64,000 nucleotides of DNA, taken from NCBI GenBank assembly GCA_944389945.1, contig CALXOF010000008.1, forward strand, positions 1 through 64,000. Reading direction: 5' to 3'. Position 1 is the first letter of the stretch; every line of letters begins with the position of its first letter. A model generated the notes under the pieces. It saw only the letters and a program-made list of their open reading frames with translations. It searched no databases and was not told where the DNA came from. The position numbers and the translations under genes are program-made. This document shows positions 31,396 to 40,049 of the stretch, piece by piece. The stretch is from an uncultured Kiritimatiellota bacterium. Lineage in GTDB: Bacteria > Verrucomicrobiota > Kiritimatiellia > RFP12 > DVOR01.

Positions 31396-32901
31396 TCAGA
31401 GGAGGCCCAGATTGGCGAGCAGGCAGTGGGGGAGGTCCTCGATGGCGATGGGTGTGGCCAAGGGCTCACCGAGGGTTGGCGGTTCGTGTTTGGCGGGGGA
31501 GAAGGGGATGAGGACGTCCTGCCCGCCGAGCTTGCGGCACTGGAAACCGAACTTCGCGGCGGGGTGGGCGGTGCAACTGTTGGGGCAACCGCTGATGCGG
31601 ACCTCGGTGGTGACGATGCGGGCGAGGGCCTGACGCTCCGGGGTGTCGGCGGGGAGCCAAGCATCGAGGGCGCGGGCCAGACGTTCGCCGATGCGCGGGG
31701 AGTCGGCCGCGCCAATCTTGCAGACGGTGTTGCCGATGCAGGTGGGGATATGGCCCACGTAGGAACGCAGGGTGAGGTCGAAGTCGGGGAACTCACGCAG
31801 AAGCGCGTCGTAGAGCGCGGTGAGGCACTGCTTGTGGATGCGCGGGATGACGAAGTCCTGCGACACGAGCAGTTGCAGGCGGGTGAGGCCAAAGCGGCGG
31901 AGGAAGTCGCAGAAACGCACGAGCATCGGCTGGGTGAAGTTACCGAAGGGCACGAAGAGGCGCACGGCGAAGGTCCCGTCGGCGAGCGGCTCGCAGGCGA
32001 CGGCCTTCCAGTTCTCGAACCCTGCCGCGGCGGGCACGCCCTCGGGCAGGGTGGTCAGCGGGTAGGTCTCGGGCTTCAGGTCGGCCTCGGTGCACTTGGG
32101 ATAACCGCGCTCGTCCGCCTTGGCGTAGTATTCCTTGAAGAGTTCGGTCAAGCCCTCCTCGCCGAGCTTGGCGCGGAGGAAACGGAGGCGCGCGGTGGCG
32201 CGGCAGGCGCGGTCGCCGTGGTCGTGGAAGAGGTCGGTGACGGCCATCGCCACGCGGATGCACTCCTCCGCCGGGAGCGCGTCGAAGAGCTTGAAGGCTA
32301 CGCGGGGCTTGTTGCCGATGCCGCCGGCCAGCCACGTCTCGAAACACCGCTTGCCGTCCTTCATCGTGGCGACGAAGCCGAGGTCTTGGATGGCGCAGAG
32401 CATTCGGTCGGCCGCGCGGTCGGCGAAGGCAATCTTAATCTTGCGCGGCAGGGCATAGGCCGTGTCGAAGGTATAAAAGGCGTCCGCCAAGGCTCGGGCG
32501 TAGGGGAGCACGTCAAAAGCCGTGTCTGCGTGCAGACCACTGTTGGGGTTCACCAAGACGTTGCGGAAGGTGTTGCCGCCACCGCCCCGGAAACGCAGAC
32601 CCGTTGCCTCGCAGTCCGCCAGGCAGGCCTCGACATCGGTGGGGGCCACGCCGTGCAACTGGATGGCCTGGCGCGTGGTGATATGCGCGTAGGGCACGTG
32701 ATATTTCGCGAGGAGTCCGGAGATGGTCTCCAGGTCGGCCAGCGTGACGATGCCGCCCGTCCGGCGGATGCGCATCATCACTGCGTCATCCTTTTGCTGA
32801 TAGATGCCAAAGTTGGAAGAGACGGCCTTCAGTTGGAGCGGCGTGATTTTCTTGTCGTTGAAATCGGCCCAAGCGCCGATCAATTCGTCGTGGTATCCCA
32901 T
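31396..32901 (-). CDS. Siroheme-dependent sulfite/nitrite reductase-like protein
   Basis: 501-aa protein of the nitrite/sulfite reductase family. It has two ferredoxin-like half-domains (ITTRQAIQLHGV; LRFRGGGGNTFRNVLVNP) and the [4Fe-4S]-siroheme cysteines as TCIGNTVC (C-x5-C) and SGCPNSC (C-x3-C). Conserved basic residues that bind the anion are in FRGGGGNTFRN. Family members reduce sulfite to sulfide or nitrite to ammonia with ferredoxin. No flavoprotein or ferredoxin partner is adjacent, so the electron donor is unknown. The start at 32901 has GAGGAG upstream; the frame further up is unsupported. Monocistronic, promoter at 32932. Confidence 0.85.
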   Translation of the reverse strand: MGYHDELIGAWADFNDKKITPLQLKAVSSNFGIYQQKDDAVMMRIRRTGGIVTLADLETISGLLAKYHVPYAHITTRQAIQLHGVAPTDVEACLADCEATGLRFRGGGGNTFRNVLVNPNSGLHADTAFDVLPYARALADAFYTFDTAYALPRKIKIAFADRAADRMLCAIQDLGFVATMKDGKRCFETWLAGGIGNKPRVAFKLFDALPAEECIRVAMAVTDLFHDHGDRACRATARLRFLRAKLGEEGLTELFKEYYAKADERGYPKCTEADLKPETYPLTTLPEGVPAAAGFENWKAVACEPLADGTFAVRLFVPFGNFTQPMLVRFCDFLRRFGLTRLQLLVSQDFVIPRIHKQCLTALYDALLREFPDFDLTLRSYVGHIPTCIGNTVCKIGAADSPRIGERLARALDAWLPADTPERQALARIVTTEVRISGCPNSCTAHPAAKFGFQCRKLGGQDVLIPFSPAKHEPPTLGEPLATPIAIEDLPHCLLANLGLL

Positions 32902-32931
32902 GGAGGTCTCCTCAAAAAGAATTCGCCCCAT

Positions 32932-32937
32932 AGTATA
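32932..32937 (-). promoter_or_regulatory. Extended -10 of the sulfite reductase gene
   Basis: Minus-strand TTTTGGTATACTATGG is a very close match to the window's extended -10 consensus, 30 bases upstream of the start, without a TTGACA-like -35. Confidence 0.65.
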
Positions 32938-33187
32938 CCAAAAGCGCTCGATTCGCTTGTTCGTGTCCCGGTGGTCAATGGAGCTTGGAGAGAAGGAGCG
33001 AATCGCAAAGACGCAAAGGGAGGTGCGAATCACTTCGGGCTCTATCGGTCGCACTGTGGCTTCGCCGCTGATTACGACCGTAGCCCTCCGTTTCGAGCCT
33101 CTCGCGTTTTGCGATTCTTCCACTTTTTCCCGGGTTGTATGGGCCATCCAGAGCACTTGTGGCTTGGGGGCTTGGAGGCCCTTTCTG
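32938..33187. other. Non-coding stretch with a dispersed phrase
   Basis: Divergent intergenic region. AATCGCAAAGACGCAAAGG (about 33000-33022) is the reverse-complement of a phrase also found near 57270 (TGCGTCTTTGCAGTCC). No gene is supported; small open frames here lack family resemblance. Confidence 0.45.
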
Positions 33188-33272
33188 AGACCCTATAGTG
33201 GTCCGAGGTCAACCACTATAGTGGTCGGAGGTGAGACCCTATAGTGGTCGGGGTCGAAACCCTTAAGGGTCC
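33188..33272. repeat. Palindrome-array element, inverted copy D
   Basis: Same four-core element as copy B in the opposite orientation. Centres lie at 33195.5, 33218.5, 33241.5 and 33264.5, again exactly 23 bp apart, ending with CCCTTAAGGG. Read on the minus strand it continues into TCTCAGAAAGGGCCTCC, matching the right flank of copy B. It lies in the divergent region between the sulfite reductase and ABC permease genes. Just after it is an AT-rich run (CTCTATATAATATAAGG, about 33302-33318). Confidence 0.92.
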
Positions 33273-33393
33273 AGAAAGGGCCCTTAAAGAGGCGCAGACC
33301 TCCTCTATATAATATAAGGTATAGGGCGATTCTGCCCAGAGGAGTTTGGGCAGGAGTGTCCGGCGCGGAGATTTCCGACAGGAGGGGGTAGGT

Positions 33394-33404
33394 TGTGGTA
33401 GAAT
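33394..33404 (+). promoter_or_regulatory. Extended -10 of the ABC permease operon
   Basis: TTGTGGTAGAATGTG contains TAGAAT (33399-33404). CCGACA lies 18 bp upstream as a partial -35. The ATG at 33414 begins 10 bases after the -10, so this transcript should be leaderless. Confidence 0.6.
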
Positions 33405-33413
33405 GTGTGGGTT

Positions 33414-34589
33414 ATGTGGCGTTACGTGCTTAGACGATTGGCGGAGATGGTTCCGACCACCTTCGGCGTGTTGTTGCTCTCCTTCGTGTTGTTCTACGTG
33501 GTGGGCGGCTCGCCCGCGCAGTCCGTGCTGGGCCAGCATGCCACGCAGGAGGCGATTGTTAACTTCAATGCCGAGAACGGCTATGACTTGCCGCTCTTCT
33601 TTGGCAATTGGTGCGACATGGACGCGGTGCAGAAGGCGCCCGACGGCGGCACGCGCCTGGCCTGCACCCTCGGCCCGGGGGACTACGCGTTGCCCGGCGC
33701 GGCGCAGGCCACGCTTCGTGAGACGGCCACGGGCCGCGAGGAGACGCGCGATGTCGGTCCGGACAGTGCACTCACGGTGCCGGAGGGGTGGCGCGTGGTC
33801 ACTGCAGACGGGGTCACCGAGGTGCGTCGCGCCACGCGCCACTTTTTCGATTCCCAGTTCGTCCTCTACTTGAACAACCTCGTCCACCTCAATCTCGGTA
33901 TGTCCACCGAGACTAAACAGCCTGTCACGGAGGTCCTCCTGCAGGGGCTTGGTCCAACGCTTTCGCTCTCCGTGCCCATTTTGATTTTCGGGTCTGTCAT
34001 CGGCGTCATTCTGGGATTGCTCTGCGCGGCGGCGCAGGGTGGGTGGCTCGACCGCGGCATTCTGGCGCTCTCCACGGCTCTTATGAGCATTAACTATGTG
34101 GTCTGGATCCTGCTTGGGCAGTTCTTCCTAGGCTTCAAGTGGCCGCTCTTCCCCATCTGGGGCTACGAGAGCGCTTACTATCTGGTGCTTCCCGTCTTCA
34201 TCGGCGTCATCAGCGCGCTGGGCAGCGACGTGCGCTTCTATCGCGCTGCCATCCTCGACGAGATCTACCGCCCCTACGTCCGCACGGCCGTCTCCAAGGG
34301 CCTTGGCCGCGGCCGCACGCTCTTCGTCCACGTGCTGCGCAACTCGCTCATCCCCATCGTCACCTACGTCTCGCTCTCCATTCCTTATCTCTTCACGGGG
34401 AGCCTCCTTCTGGAAAGTTTCTTCGGCATCCCCGGCCTGGGGAGCGTCTCCATCAACGCCATCAACTCCGCCGACATGTCCGTCGTCCGTGCCGTGGTCA
34501 TCTTCGGCGCGCTCATCTATCAATTGGTCAACCTGCTCACGGACATCGCCTATGGCTGGCTTGACCCCCGCGTGAGGGTTGCGCAATGA
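33414..34589 (+). CDS. Peptide/oligopeptide-type ABC transporter permease (DppB/YejB-like)
   Basis: 391-aa inner-membrane permease. The N-terminus (MWRYVLRRLAEMVPTTFGVLLLSFVLF) and the ABC-interaction loop (ILDEIYRPYVRTAVSKGLGRGRTLFVHVLRNSLIPIV) are typical of DppB/OppB/YejB. Between the first and second membrane helices is an exceptionally long soluble loop (about residues 35-155), larger than in standard members. An in-frame GTG at 33405 overlaps the promoter, so I use 33414. It overlaps the second permease as ATGA. No solute-binding protein or ATPase gene is adjacent. Confidence 0.9.
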   Translation: MWRYVLRRLAEMVPTTFGVLLLSFVLFYVVGGSPAQSVLGQHATQEAIVNFNAENGYDLPLFFGNWCDMDAVQKAPDGGTRLACTLGPGDYALPGAAQATLRETATGREETRDVGPDSALTVPEGWRVVTADGVTEVRRATRHFFDSQFVLYLNNLVHLNLGMSTETKQPVTEVLLQGLGPTLSLSVPILIFGSVIGVILGLLCAAAQGGWLDRGILALSTALMSINYVVWILLGQFFLGFKWPLFPIWGYESAYYLVLPVFIGVISALGSDVRFYRAAILDEIYRPYVRTAVSKGLGRGRTLFVHVLRNSLIPIVTYVSLSIPYLFTGSLLLESFFGIPGLGSVSINAINSADMSVVRAVVIFGALIYQLVNLLTDIAYGWLDPRVRVAQ

Positions 34590-35575
34590 ACGCCGCCGCC
34601 GAAACTTCCGCCCGCCGCGGTCCCGGCGCGTGGGCCCGCCTGTGGGGCAACCGTGTCACCCGCCTCTGCATCATCGCCATCGGCCTCTACACCCTGTTGG
34701 CTCTCTATGGCGAAGGCGTCTACCGTTATTATAAAGGCTCTTTGTGGGAAGGAGCCCCCGCCTGTCTCACCTGGGCCCCCGAGCGTGTCCCACCCTACAA
34801 CCAGGTCCACATGGAGAGCCGCTACCTTCCGCCTCTCAGCGTCTCCACCTGGCCCGCCCACACCCTCGCCGACGGCACCGCGGTGCCCGAGACGACGCAC
34901 CGCTATTGGCTGGGGTCGGACAATCTGGGGCGCGACGTCCTGCAACGCCTCATCCAGGGCGCGCGCATTGCCTTCCACGTCGGCATCATGACCTCCCTCA
35001 TCGCCATTCCCCTTGGCGTCTTGTTGGGGTGTTTGGGCGGTTACTTCGGCGGCAAGATTGACAGTCTGGTGGTGTGGCTCTGCGCCACCGTCTCGGCCAT
35101 GCCGGGTCTGCTTTTCATCCTGGCCATCGCCCTCATCGCCGGCAAGGGCCTCTTCGGCATCTATCTGGGCATCGGCCTCACCACCTGGGTGAGCGTCTGC
35201 CGCAACATCCGCGCCGAGGTCATCAAACACCGCGACCGCGCCTACGTCCAGGCCGCGCGCGTGCTGGGCTATTCGCATGGTCGCATCCTCTTCCGGCACA
35301 TTCTGCCCAACGTGATGCACATCGTGCTGATTTCCTTCTCCATCCGTTTCCCCGCCAGTGTCGCCACCGAGGTCTTCATCTCCTTCCTGGGCATCGGCGT
35401 CCAGGGCGAGCCGTCGTGGGGAATCATGATCAACAACGCCCGCGCCCGTCTGTGGCAGGGCATCTGGTGGGAACTCACCTTTGTCTCGCTGGCCATCTTC
35501 CTGCTTGTCCTCATCTTCAACCGCTTGGCCGACGACCTGCGCGACGTCTTCGACCCTGCCTTGCGCAATCGTTGA
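34586..35575 (+). CDS. Peptide/oligopeptide-type ABC transporter permease (DppC/YejE-like)
   Basis: 329-aa permease paired with the preceding gene by a 4-base overlap. It carries the DppC-type motif YWLGSDNLGRDVLQRL after the first periplasmic loop and the interaction loop EVIKHRDRAYVQAARVLGYSHGRILFRHILPNV. The C-terminus WWELTFVSLAIFLLVLIFNRLADDLRDVFDPALR is standard for the family. With only two permeases here, the transporter must use ATPase and binding-protein subunits encoded elsewhere. The substrate is unknown (peptides, nickel or other small solutes are possible). Confidence 0.92.
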   Translation: MNAAAETSARRGPGAWARLWGNRVTRLCIIAIGLYTLLALYGEGVYRYYKGSLWEGAPACLTWAPERVPPYNQVHMESRYLPPLSVSTWPAHTLADGTAVPETTHRYWLGSDNLGRDVLQRLIQGARIAFHVGIMTSLIAIPLGVLLGCLGGYFGGKIDSLVVWLCATVSAMPGLLFILAIALIAGKGLFGIYLGIGLTTWVSVCRNIRAEVIKHRDRAYVQAARVLGYSHGRILFRHILPNVMHIVLISFSIRFPASVATEVFISFLGIGVQGEPSWGIMINNARARLWQGIWWELTFVSLAIFLLVLIFNRLADDLRDVFDPALRNR

Positions 35576-35640
35576 GTCCGTTTCAGAAGGTCAACTAAAC
35601 GAGATTCTAACATTACGGCGATAGTCGACTAACGTTGTGA

Positions 35641-35649
35641 TGGGATACT
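35641..35649 (+). promoter_or_regulatory. Extended -10 of the porin gene
   Basis: TGTGATGGGATACTATGC contains GATACT (35644-35649) in the shared ATACTATGC context, 38 bases before the porin start. Confidence 0.5.
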
Positions 35650-35687
35650 ATGCGGCGTTTTCAAGGAACCCCAATAGGGAGAAACGA

Positions 35688-37076
35688 ATGAAACGTTGCA
35701 TGATGATGGCTTTCGCGCTGATGCTCGGGCTGCCGGTGATGGCGGCCGAGGGTGTTGCGTTGGAAGACCAGTCTTCCGCGAAGTTTGATTTCGGCGGCGA
35801 CTTGCGCCTCCGTTACGACTTCACCAACAACCTGCCCGATGACGGCCATGGCGAGAAGGGTCACACGGACTACGCCCGTGTTCGTACTCGCCTCTGGGGC
35901 AAGATGACGGTGCAGAAGTTGGAACTCTTCGCCCGCGTGGCCAATGAGTTCCGCTACTACAACTCTCGTGAGAGCGACAAGGGCAAGCAGCGCTTCCCCG
36001 ATGTCACCTTCATCGATAACTTGTACCTGAAGTATTCCGACCTCTTCGACTTCATTGACGTGAAGGTTGGTCGTCAGGAGATGGCCTTCGGCTCCAAGCG
36101 CATCATCAGCGATGGTACCGGTGGTGACGGCTCCCGCTCCAACTACTTCGATGCGGTCCGCCTGACCTTCGACTTCGGCAACAAGCGTACGTTGGACGCC
36201 TTCGCGATCTACATGGATCATGAGGATTGGCTGCCGACCCTTGGCCACACGCACGACGCGAAGAGCAAGCACAACAAGTCCTACGACTACGAGACCTCCG
36301 GCTACGACCAGGATGAGTACGGCGCGGGCTTGTACTACCAGGATCGCTCCAACGACGAGTTCGGTTGGGACGCCTACTATGTCTTCAAGGTGGAAGAGGC
36401 CGCCCATGAGTATGACCACGGCTCCTTCATCAGCGACTGGAACTCTCTCCAGGGCAACAACGACGACAGCTTCATGACGCACACCTTCGGTGTCCGCCTG
36501 ATGCCCAAGTTCACCAAGAACCTGAGCGGTGAGGCCGAGCTGGCCGTCCAGTTCGGCGATGACAGCCACCTGGCGATGATGGCCTACGGCGGCCTGACCT
36601 ACTCCCGCAAGGACTGGGCTTGGCAGCCGAAGTTCACCGCCGCCGTGCAGTACATGAGCGGTGACGAGGATGGCTGGGCCGGCGACAACGCGTGGCACCC
36701 CGTCTTCAACCGTGAGACCGGTGTGGGCGAGACCGTTGCCCCCATGTTCCCGAAGTACGCCTACAACAACTTCCTCTATCCGCACATCAAGCTCGACCTG
36801 GTGCCCGCGGAGAATCAGAAGCTCTCCTTCCAGACGGGCCCCATGTTCGCGCCCACGACTGAGAAGGCCAGCGCCACCGAGGATTATGGCACCTTCCGCG
36901 GTTACTACGCGCAGGTGAAGTACTCCATCGCCATCGGCAAGATGATCGACTCTCCTTGGCTGAAGGGCCTGGGCATGGCCTTCCAGGGTGAGTATATGTC
37001 TAAGGGTGACTACTTCAACGACGGCGAGGACGATGACGCCCTCTTCGGCCGCATGGAGCTCACCTACAAGTTCTGA
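35688..37076 (+). CDS. Outer-membrane porin, alginate-export/phosphate-porin-like
   Basis: 462-aa exported beta-barrel protein. The signal peptide is MKRCMMMAFALMLGLPVMA with cleavage before AEG. The mature protein is rich in alternating aromatic strands (GGDLRLRYDF, YARVRTRLWGKM, VKVGRQEMAFGSKRI) and ends in an aromatic residue (MELTYKF), as outer-membrane barrels do; the strand pattern resembles alginate_exp-type barrels. It is strongly acidic. Being just upstream of pstS, it may admit phosphate or phosphorylated solutes, which is inference. I start at 35688, where the signal peptide begins. Terminator follows. Confidence 0.85.
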   Translation: MKRCMMMAFALMLGLPVMAAEGVALEDQSSAKFDFGGDLRLRYDFTNNLPDDGHGEKGHTDYARVRTRLWGKMTVQKLELFARVANEFRYYNSRESDKGKQRFPDVTFIDNLYLKYSDLFDFIDVKVGRQEMAFGSKRIISDGTGGDGSRSNYFDAVRLTFDFGNKRTLDAFAIYMDHEDWLPTLGHTHDAKSKHNKSYDYETSGYDQDEYGAGLYYQDRSNDEFGWDAYYVFKVEEAAHEYDHGSFISDWNSLQGNNDDSFMTHTFGVRLMPKFTKNLSGEAELAVQFGDDSHLAMMAYGGLTYSRKDWAWQPKFTAAVQYMSGDEDGWAGDNAWHPVFNRETGVGETVAPMFPKYAYNNFLYPHIKLDLVPAENQKLSFQTGPMFAPTTEKASATEDYGTFRGYYAQVKYSIAIGKMIDSPWLKGLGMAFQGEYMSKGDYFNDGEDDDALFGRMELTYKF

Positions 37077-37086
37077 TCGGTTGGTT

Positions 37087-37120
37087 CCCCGGGTCGGGCG
37101 CAAGCCCGACCGGGGCCTTT
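37087..37120 (+). terminator. Hairpin after the porin gene
   Basis: Strong stem CCCCGGGTCGGGC / GCCCGACCGGGG with a GCAA loop and one bulged G, followed by a weak CCTTT tail. Flanking TTGGTT/AACCAA extends the pairing. It may only attenuate transcription into pstS. Confidence 0.65.
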
Positions 37121-37163
37121 AACCAAAATCTCACAATTCGCAAACATTCCACGTACGCAAGCA

Positions 37164-37172
37164 TGCGATACT
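37164..37172 (+). promoter_or_regulatory. Extended -10 of the pst operon
   Basis: GCATGCGATACTGTG contains GATACT (37167-37172), 32 bases before pstS. Upstream, ACAATTCGCAA and ACATTCCACGT lie at an 11-bp spacing, which is the phasing of PHO-box repeats, but the sequence match is poor. Confidence 0.4.
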
Positions 37173-37204
37173 GTGGGCGTTCTTTTAACCAAGGAGTAAC
37201 GACA

Positions 37205-38149
37205 ATGAAGATGAGCATCCTCTCTTGCGCGGCCGCTGCGGCCCTCCTCGTGGCCGGTTGCGGCGACAACGCCAACAAGGTCACCCTGAACGGCGCCGGC
37301 GCGTCTTTCCCGGACCCCGTCTACCAGGCTTGGACCTACATGTACACCCAGACCGGCAAGGCCACGGTGAACTACCAGTCCATCGGTTCCGGCGCCGGCA
37401 TCAACCAGATCAAGGAAGGCACCGTCGACTTCGCCGGTACGGACGCTCCCTTGAAGGCTGAGGAAATCGCGGAAGCCAAGCTGACCCAGTTCCCGATGGT
37501 CACCGGCGCGGTTACCCCGATCATCAACGTCGCGGGCATCGGTTCCGGCCAGCTGAAGCTCTCCAACGATGTTCTCGCTGAGATCTTCATGGGCAAGATC
37601 ACCAAGTGGAACGACGCCAAGATTACGGCGCTGAACCCCGGCCTCGCCCTGCCTGACCAGAAAATCACCGTGGTCTACCGCTCCGACAGCTCGGGCACCA
37701 CCAACATCTTCACTGAGTACCTCACCGACAAGTCCCCTGACTGGGCGACCTCCATCGGCGCTGGCAAGAGCGTGAAGTGGCCCACCGGCATCGGCGGCCA
37801 GAAGAACCCCGGCGTCTGCAACAACGTGCAGCAGACCGCTGGCTCTATCGGCTACACCGAGTACACCTACGCCATCGAGACCAAGCTGACCACCGTGCAG
37901 CTGCAGGCCCCTGACGGCTCCTGGGTGAACCCTGATGCCAAGACCTGGCCGCTCGTGGGCACCACCTACCTCCTGGTGCGCGATGACATCCCCGCCGACA
38001 AGAAGGAGGCCCTGAAGGCCTACGTCGCCTGGTGCTTCACTGATGGCGCCGCCAAGGCTCAGGAGCTCCACTACACCCCCCTCACGATGGAAGATGCCAA
38101 GCACAACCGCTTCTTCCTCGGTGCGCTGAAGGACGAGTTCGTCAAGTAA
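37205..38149 (+). CDS. pstS: Phosphate-binding lipoprotein PstS
   Basis: 314-aa high-affinity phosphate-binding protein. The signal peptide ends with the lipobox LVAGC (Cys19), so it is lipid-anchored in the envelope. The phosphate-binding regions are clear: NGAGASFPDPVYQAW, YQSIGSGAGINQIKEGTVDFAGTDAPL and YRSDSSGTTNIFTEYL. The C-terminal TDGAAKAQELHYTPL is also typical. I begin at 37205, where the signal sequence starts and AAGGAG lies 8 bases upstream. First gene of pstSCAB-phoU-phoBR. Confidence 0.96.
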   Translation: MKMSILSCAAAAALLVAGCGDNANKVTLNGAGASFPDPVYQAWTYMYTQTGKATVNYQSIGSGAGINQIKEGTVDFAGTDAPLKAEEIAEAKLTQFPMVTGAVTPIINVAGIGSGQLKLSNDVLAEIFMGKITKWNDAKITALNPGLALPDQKITVVYRSDSSGTTNIFTEYLTDKSPDWATSIGAGKSVKWPTGIGGQKNPGVCNNVQQTAGSIGYTEYTYAIETKLTTVQLQAPDGSWVNPDAKTWPLVGTTYLLVRDDIPADKKEALKAYVAWCFTDGAAKAQELHYTPLTMEDAKHNRFFLGALKDEFVK

Positions 38150-38227
38150 GCCGTGCTTGGGGTGGGGGCCTTGGCCCCCGCCCCTTCCCCCTTTCCCTTC
38201 CCCTCTGAACCCTTAAAAGACAGTCCT

Positions 38228-39115
38228 ATGAGAGCTTCCGCCTGGAGCGACCCGGTTTTCCGCTGGCTGTGCATGATTTGCGCCACGCTGTGCGGGTTGT
38301 TGATGGTCGCCTTTTTCGTCCAGCTGGCGTTCGCGTCGGGCGAGGCGTGGTCCGAGTTTGGCTTGGGCTTCTTCGTCTCCACCGAATGGGATCCCGTAAA
38401 GAATATTTACGGTGCGTTGCCCTCCATCGCCGGTACCATCTTCACCACCATCATCGCGTTGGTCATTGCCCTGCCGCTGGCCTTCGTTTCCGCCCTTTTC
38501 ATCGTTGACGCCCCACCGTGGCTCTCGCGTCTCTTGGGGCAGGCCGTTGACCTGCTTGCCGCCATTCCCTCCATCATCTATGGTATGTGGGGCCTCTTCG
38601 TGCTCGTGCCGCTGATGGACAAGCTGTGGATCGCCTTGGGCGTGGACCACGAGTATGGCGGCCTGGGCCTGCTGACCTCCGGCCTCATCCTCTCGCTCAT
38701 GATTCTGCCCTACATCTGCGCCGTGATGCGCGATGTCTTCCGGATGACCCCGCCCATGTTGCGTGAGTCCGCCTTCGGTGTCGGCTGCACGCGGTGGGAG
38801 ACTGCCCGTGACATCCTGATGCGCTACGGTATCCGCGGCCTGCTCGGCGGTATCTTCATTGGCCTGGGTCGCGCGCTCGGCGAGACGATGGCCGTTCTCT
38901 TCGTGGCCGGTAACATCATGAAGGTGCCCATGGGCTTCCTCGATGGCTGCACCACCATCGCCGCCACTTTGGCCAACAACTTCGCCGAGGCTGACGGCAT
39001 CCAACGTAGCGCCCTCTTCGCCCTAGGCCTAATCCTCTTGATTATGGCCTTCGCCATCCAGGTGCTCGCGCAATACTATCTGCGCATGACCAGCGCCAAA
39101 CGCGGGGAGAAATAA
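38228..39115 (+). CDS. pstC: Phosphate ABC transporter permease PstC
   Basis: 295-aa membrane permease of the Pst phosphate importer. It shows the PstC order of features: WDPVKNIYGALPSIAGTIFTT near the start, AAIPSIIYGMWGLFVLVPL and the ATPase-interaction loop RESAFGVGCTRWETARDILMRYGIRGLLGGIFIGLGRALGETMAV (split for reading, key residues G-x-x-x-W-E and ALGETMAV). The start ATG at 38228 follows GACAGTCCT; upstream in-frame sequence is a C-rich leader without a ribosome site. pstA follows after one base. Confidence 0.95.
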   Translation: MRASAWSDPVFRWLCMICATLCGLLMVAFFVQLAFASGEAWSEFGLGFFVSTEWDPVKNIYGALPSIAGTIFTTIIALVIALPLAFVSALFIVDAPPWLSRLLGQAVDLLAAIPSIIYGMWGLFVLVPLMDKLWIALGVDHEYGGLGLLTSGLILSLMILPYICAVMRDVFRMTPPMLRESAFGVGCTRWETARDILMRYGIRGLLGGIFIGLGRALGETMAVLFVAGNIMKVPMGFLDGCTTIAATLANNFAEADGIQRSALFALGLILLIMAFAIQVLAQYYLRMTSAKRGEK

Positions 39116-39116
39116 C

Positions 39117-40037
39117 ATGGAACCGATTTCCAAACCCATCGTCGGCGAGCGTACCGCCCCAACCGGCCCCGCGCTCATCAACCTGGGCCGCCCGCCCTAC
39201 AAGACCCTCTTCTGGCGTAAGTTGCAGGACAACCTGGTCCAGGTCTTCTCCGTGGCCGCGTTGACTCTCGCCGTTGGCGTGATGCTCTGGATCCTCTGCA
39301 CCATTTTGGTGCGCGGTTCCGAGGCGCTGAGCTGGGACTTCTTGACCAAGCTCACCGCGCCGCACGGTTTTGAGGGCGGCATCGGCAACGCCCTCCTCGG
39401 CACGCTCTACATCACCCTCTTTGCCGCGCTCATCGCCGTGCCCCCCGCCATCTGTGCGGGCATCTGGCTGGCCGAGTTCGGCAAGCAGTCCTTCCTGGCC
39501 GATGCTTTGCGCTTCAGCGCCAACGTGATGATGGGTATGCCCTCGATTGTCGTCGGCCTCTTCGTCTACATGATTCTGGTGGCGCCGATGGGCGCGAGCT
39601 CCGGTCTCGCCGGCTCCGTCTCCTTGGCCATCCTGATGTTCCCCGTGGTCATGCGTACCACCGAGGATATGCTCATGATGGTGCCCGACACGCTCCGTGA
39701 GTCCGGCTTGGCTTTGGGCCTCACCCGTTGCCGCGTGACCCTGCAGATTATCTGCAAGGCCGCCCGCAACGGCATGGTCACCGGCGTGCTCCTCGCCGTG
39801 GCCCGCGTCTCCGGTGAGACGGCTCCGCTGCTCTTCACCGCGCAGTTCGCCCAGACCTGGCCTAACACCTTCTTTAACGGTCCCACCGCGAGCATCCCCG
39901 TCTTGATCAACAACTACGGTATGTCCAACTTCGAGGACCTCCAGACCGCCGGTTGGGGCGCCTCGCTTGTCATCGCCGTTCTCGTCCTTTCCATCAACAT
40001 CATCGCGCGTGTCGCCTTCCGCGACAAGAAGCACTAA
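39117..40037 (+). CDS. pstA: Phosphate ABC transporter permease PstA
   Basis: 306-aa second permease of the Pst importer. Hallmarks are GGIGNALLGTLYITLFAAL, MMGMPSIVVGLFVYM and the coupling loop RESGLALGLTRCRVTLQIICKAARNG, ending in VARVSGETAPLLFTA. It begins one base after pstC and is followed by pstB 12 bases later, so the three are one transcript. Confidence 0.95.
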   Translation: MEPISKPIVGERTAPTGPALINLGRPPYKTLFWRKLQDNLVQVFSVAALTLAVGVMLWILCTILVRGSEALSWDFLTKLTAPHGFEGGIGNALLGTLYITLFAALIAVPPAICAGIWLAEFGKQSFLADALRFSANVMMGMPSIVVGLFVYMILVAPMGASSGLAGSVSLAILMFPVVMRTTEDMLMMVPDTLRESGLALGLTRCRVTLQIICKAARNGMVTGVLLAVARVSGETAPLLFTAQFAQTWPNTFFNGPTASIPVLINNYGMSNFEDLQTAGWGASLVIAVLVLSINIIARVAFRDKKH

Positions 40038-40049
40038 GGATTCCCTCTT

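Noticed and set aside
37130-37160. PHO box upstream of pstS
   Set aside because: An 11-bp phasing of ACA-containing segments is visible, but the bases do not match known PHO-box sequences well enough to call.
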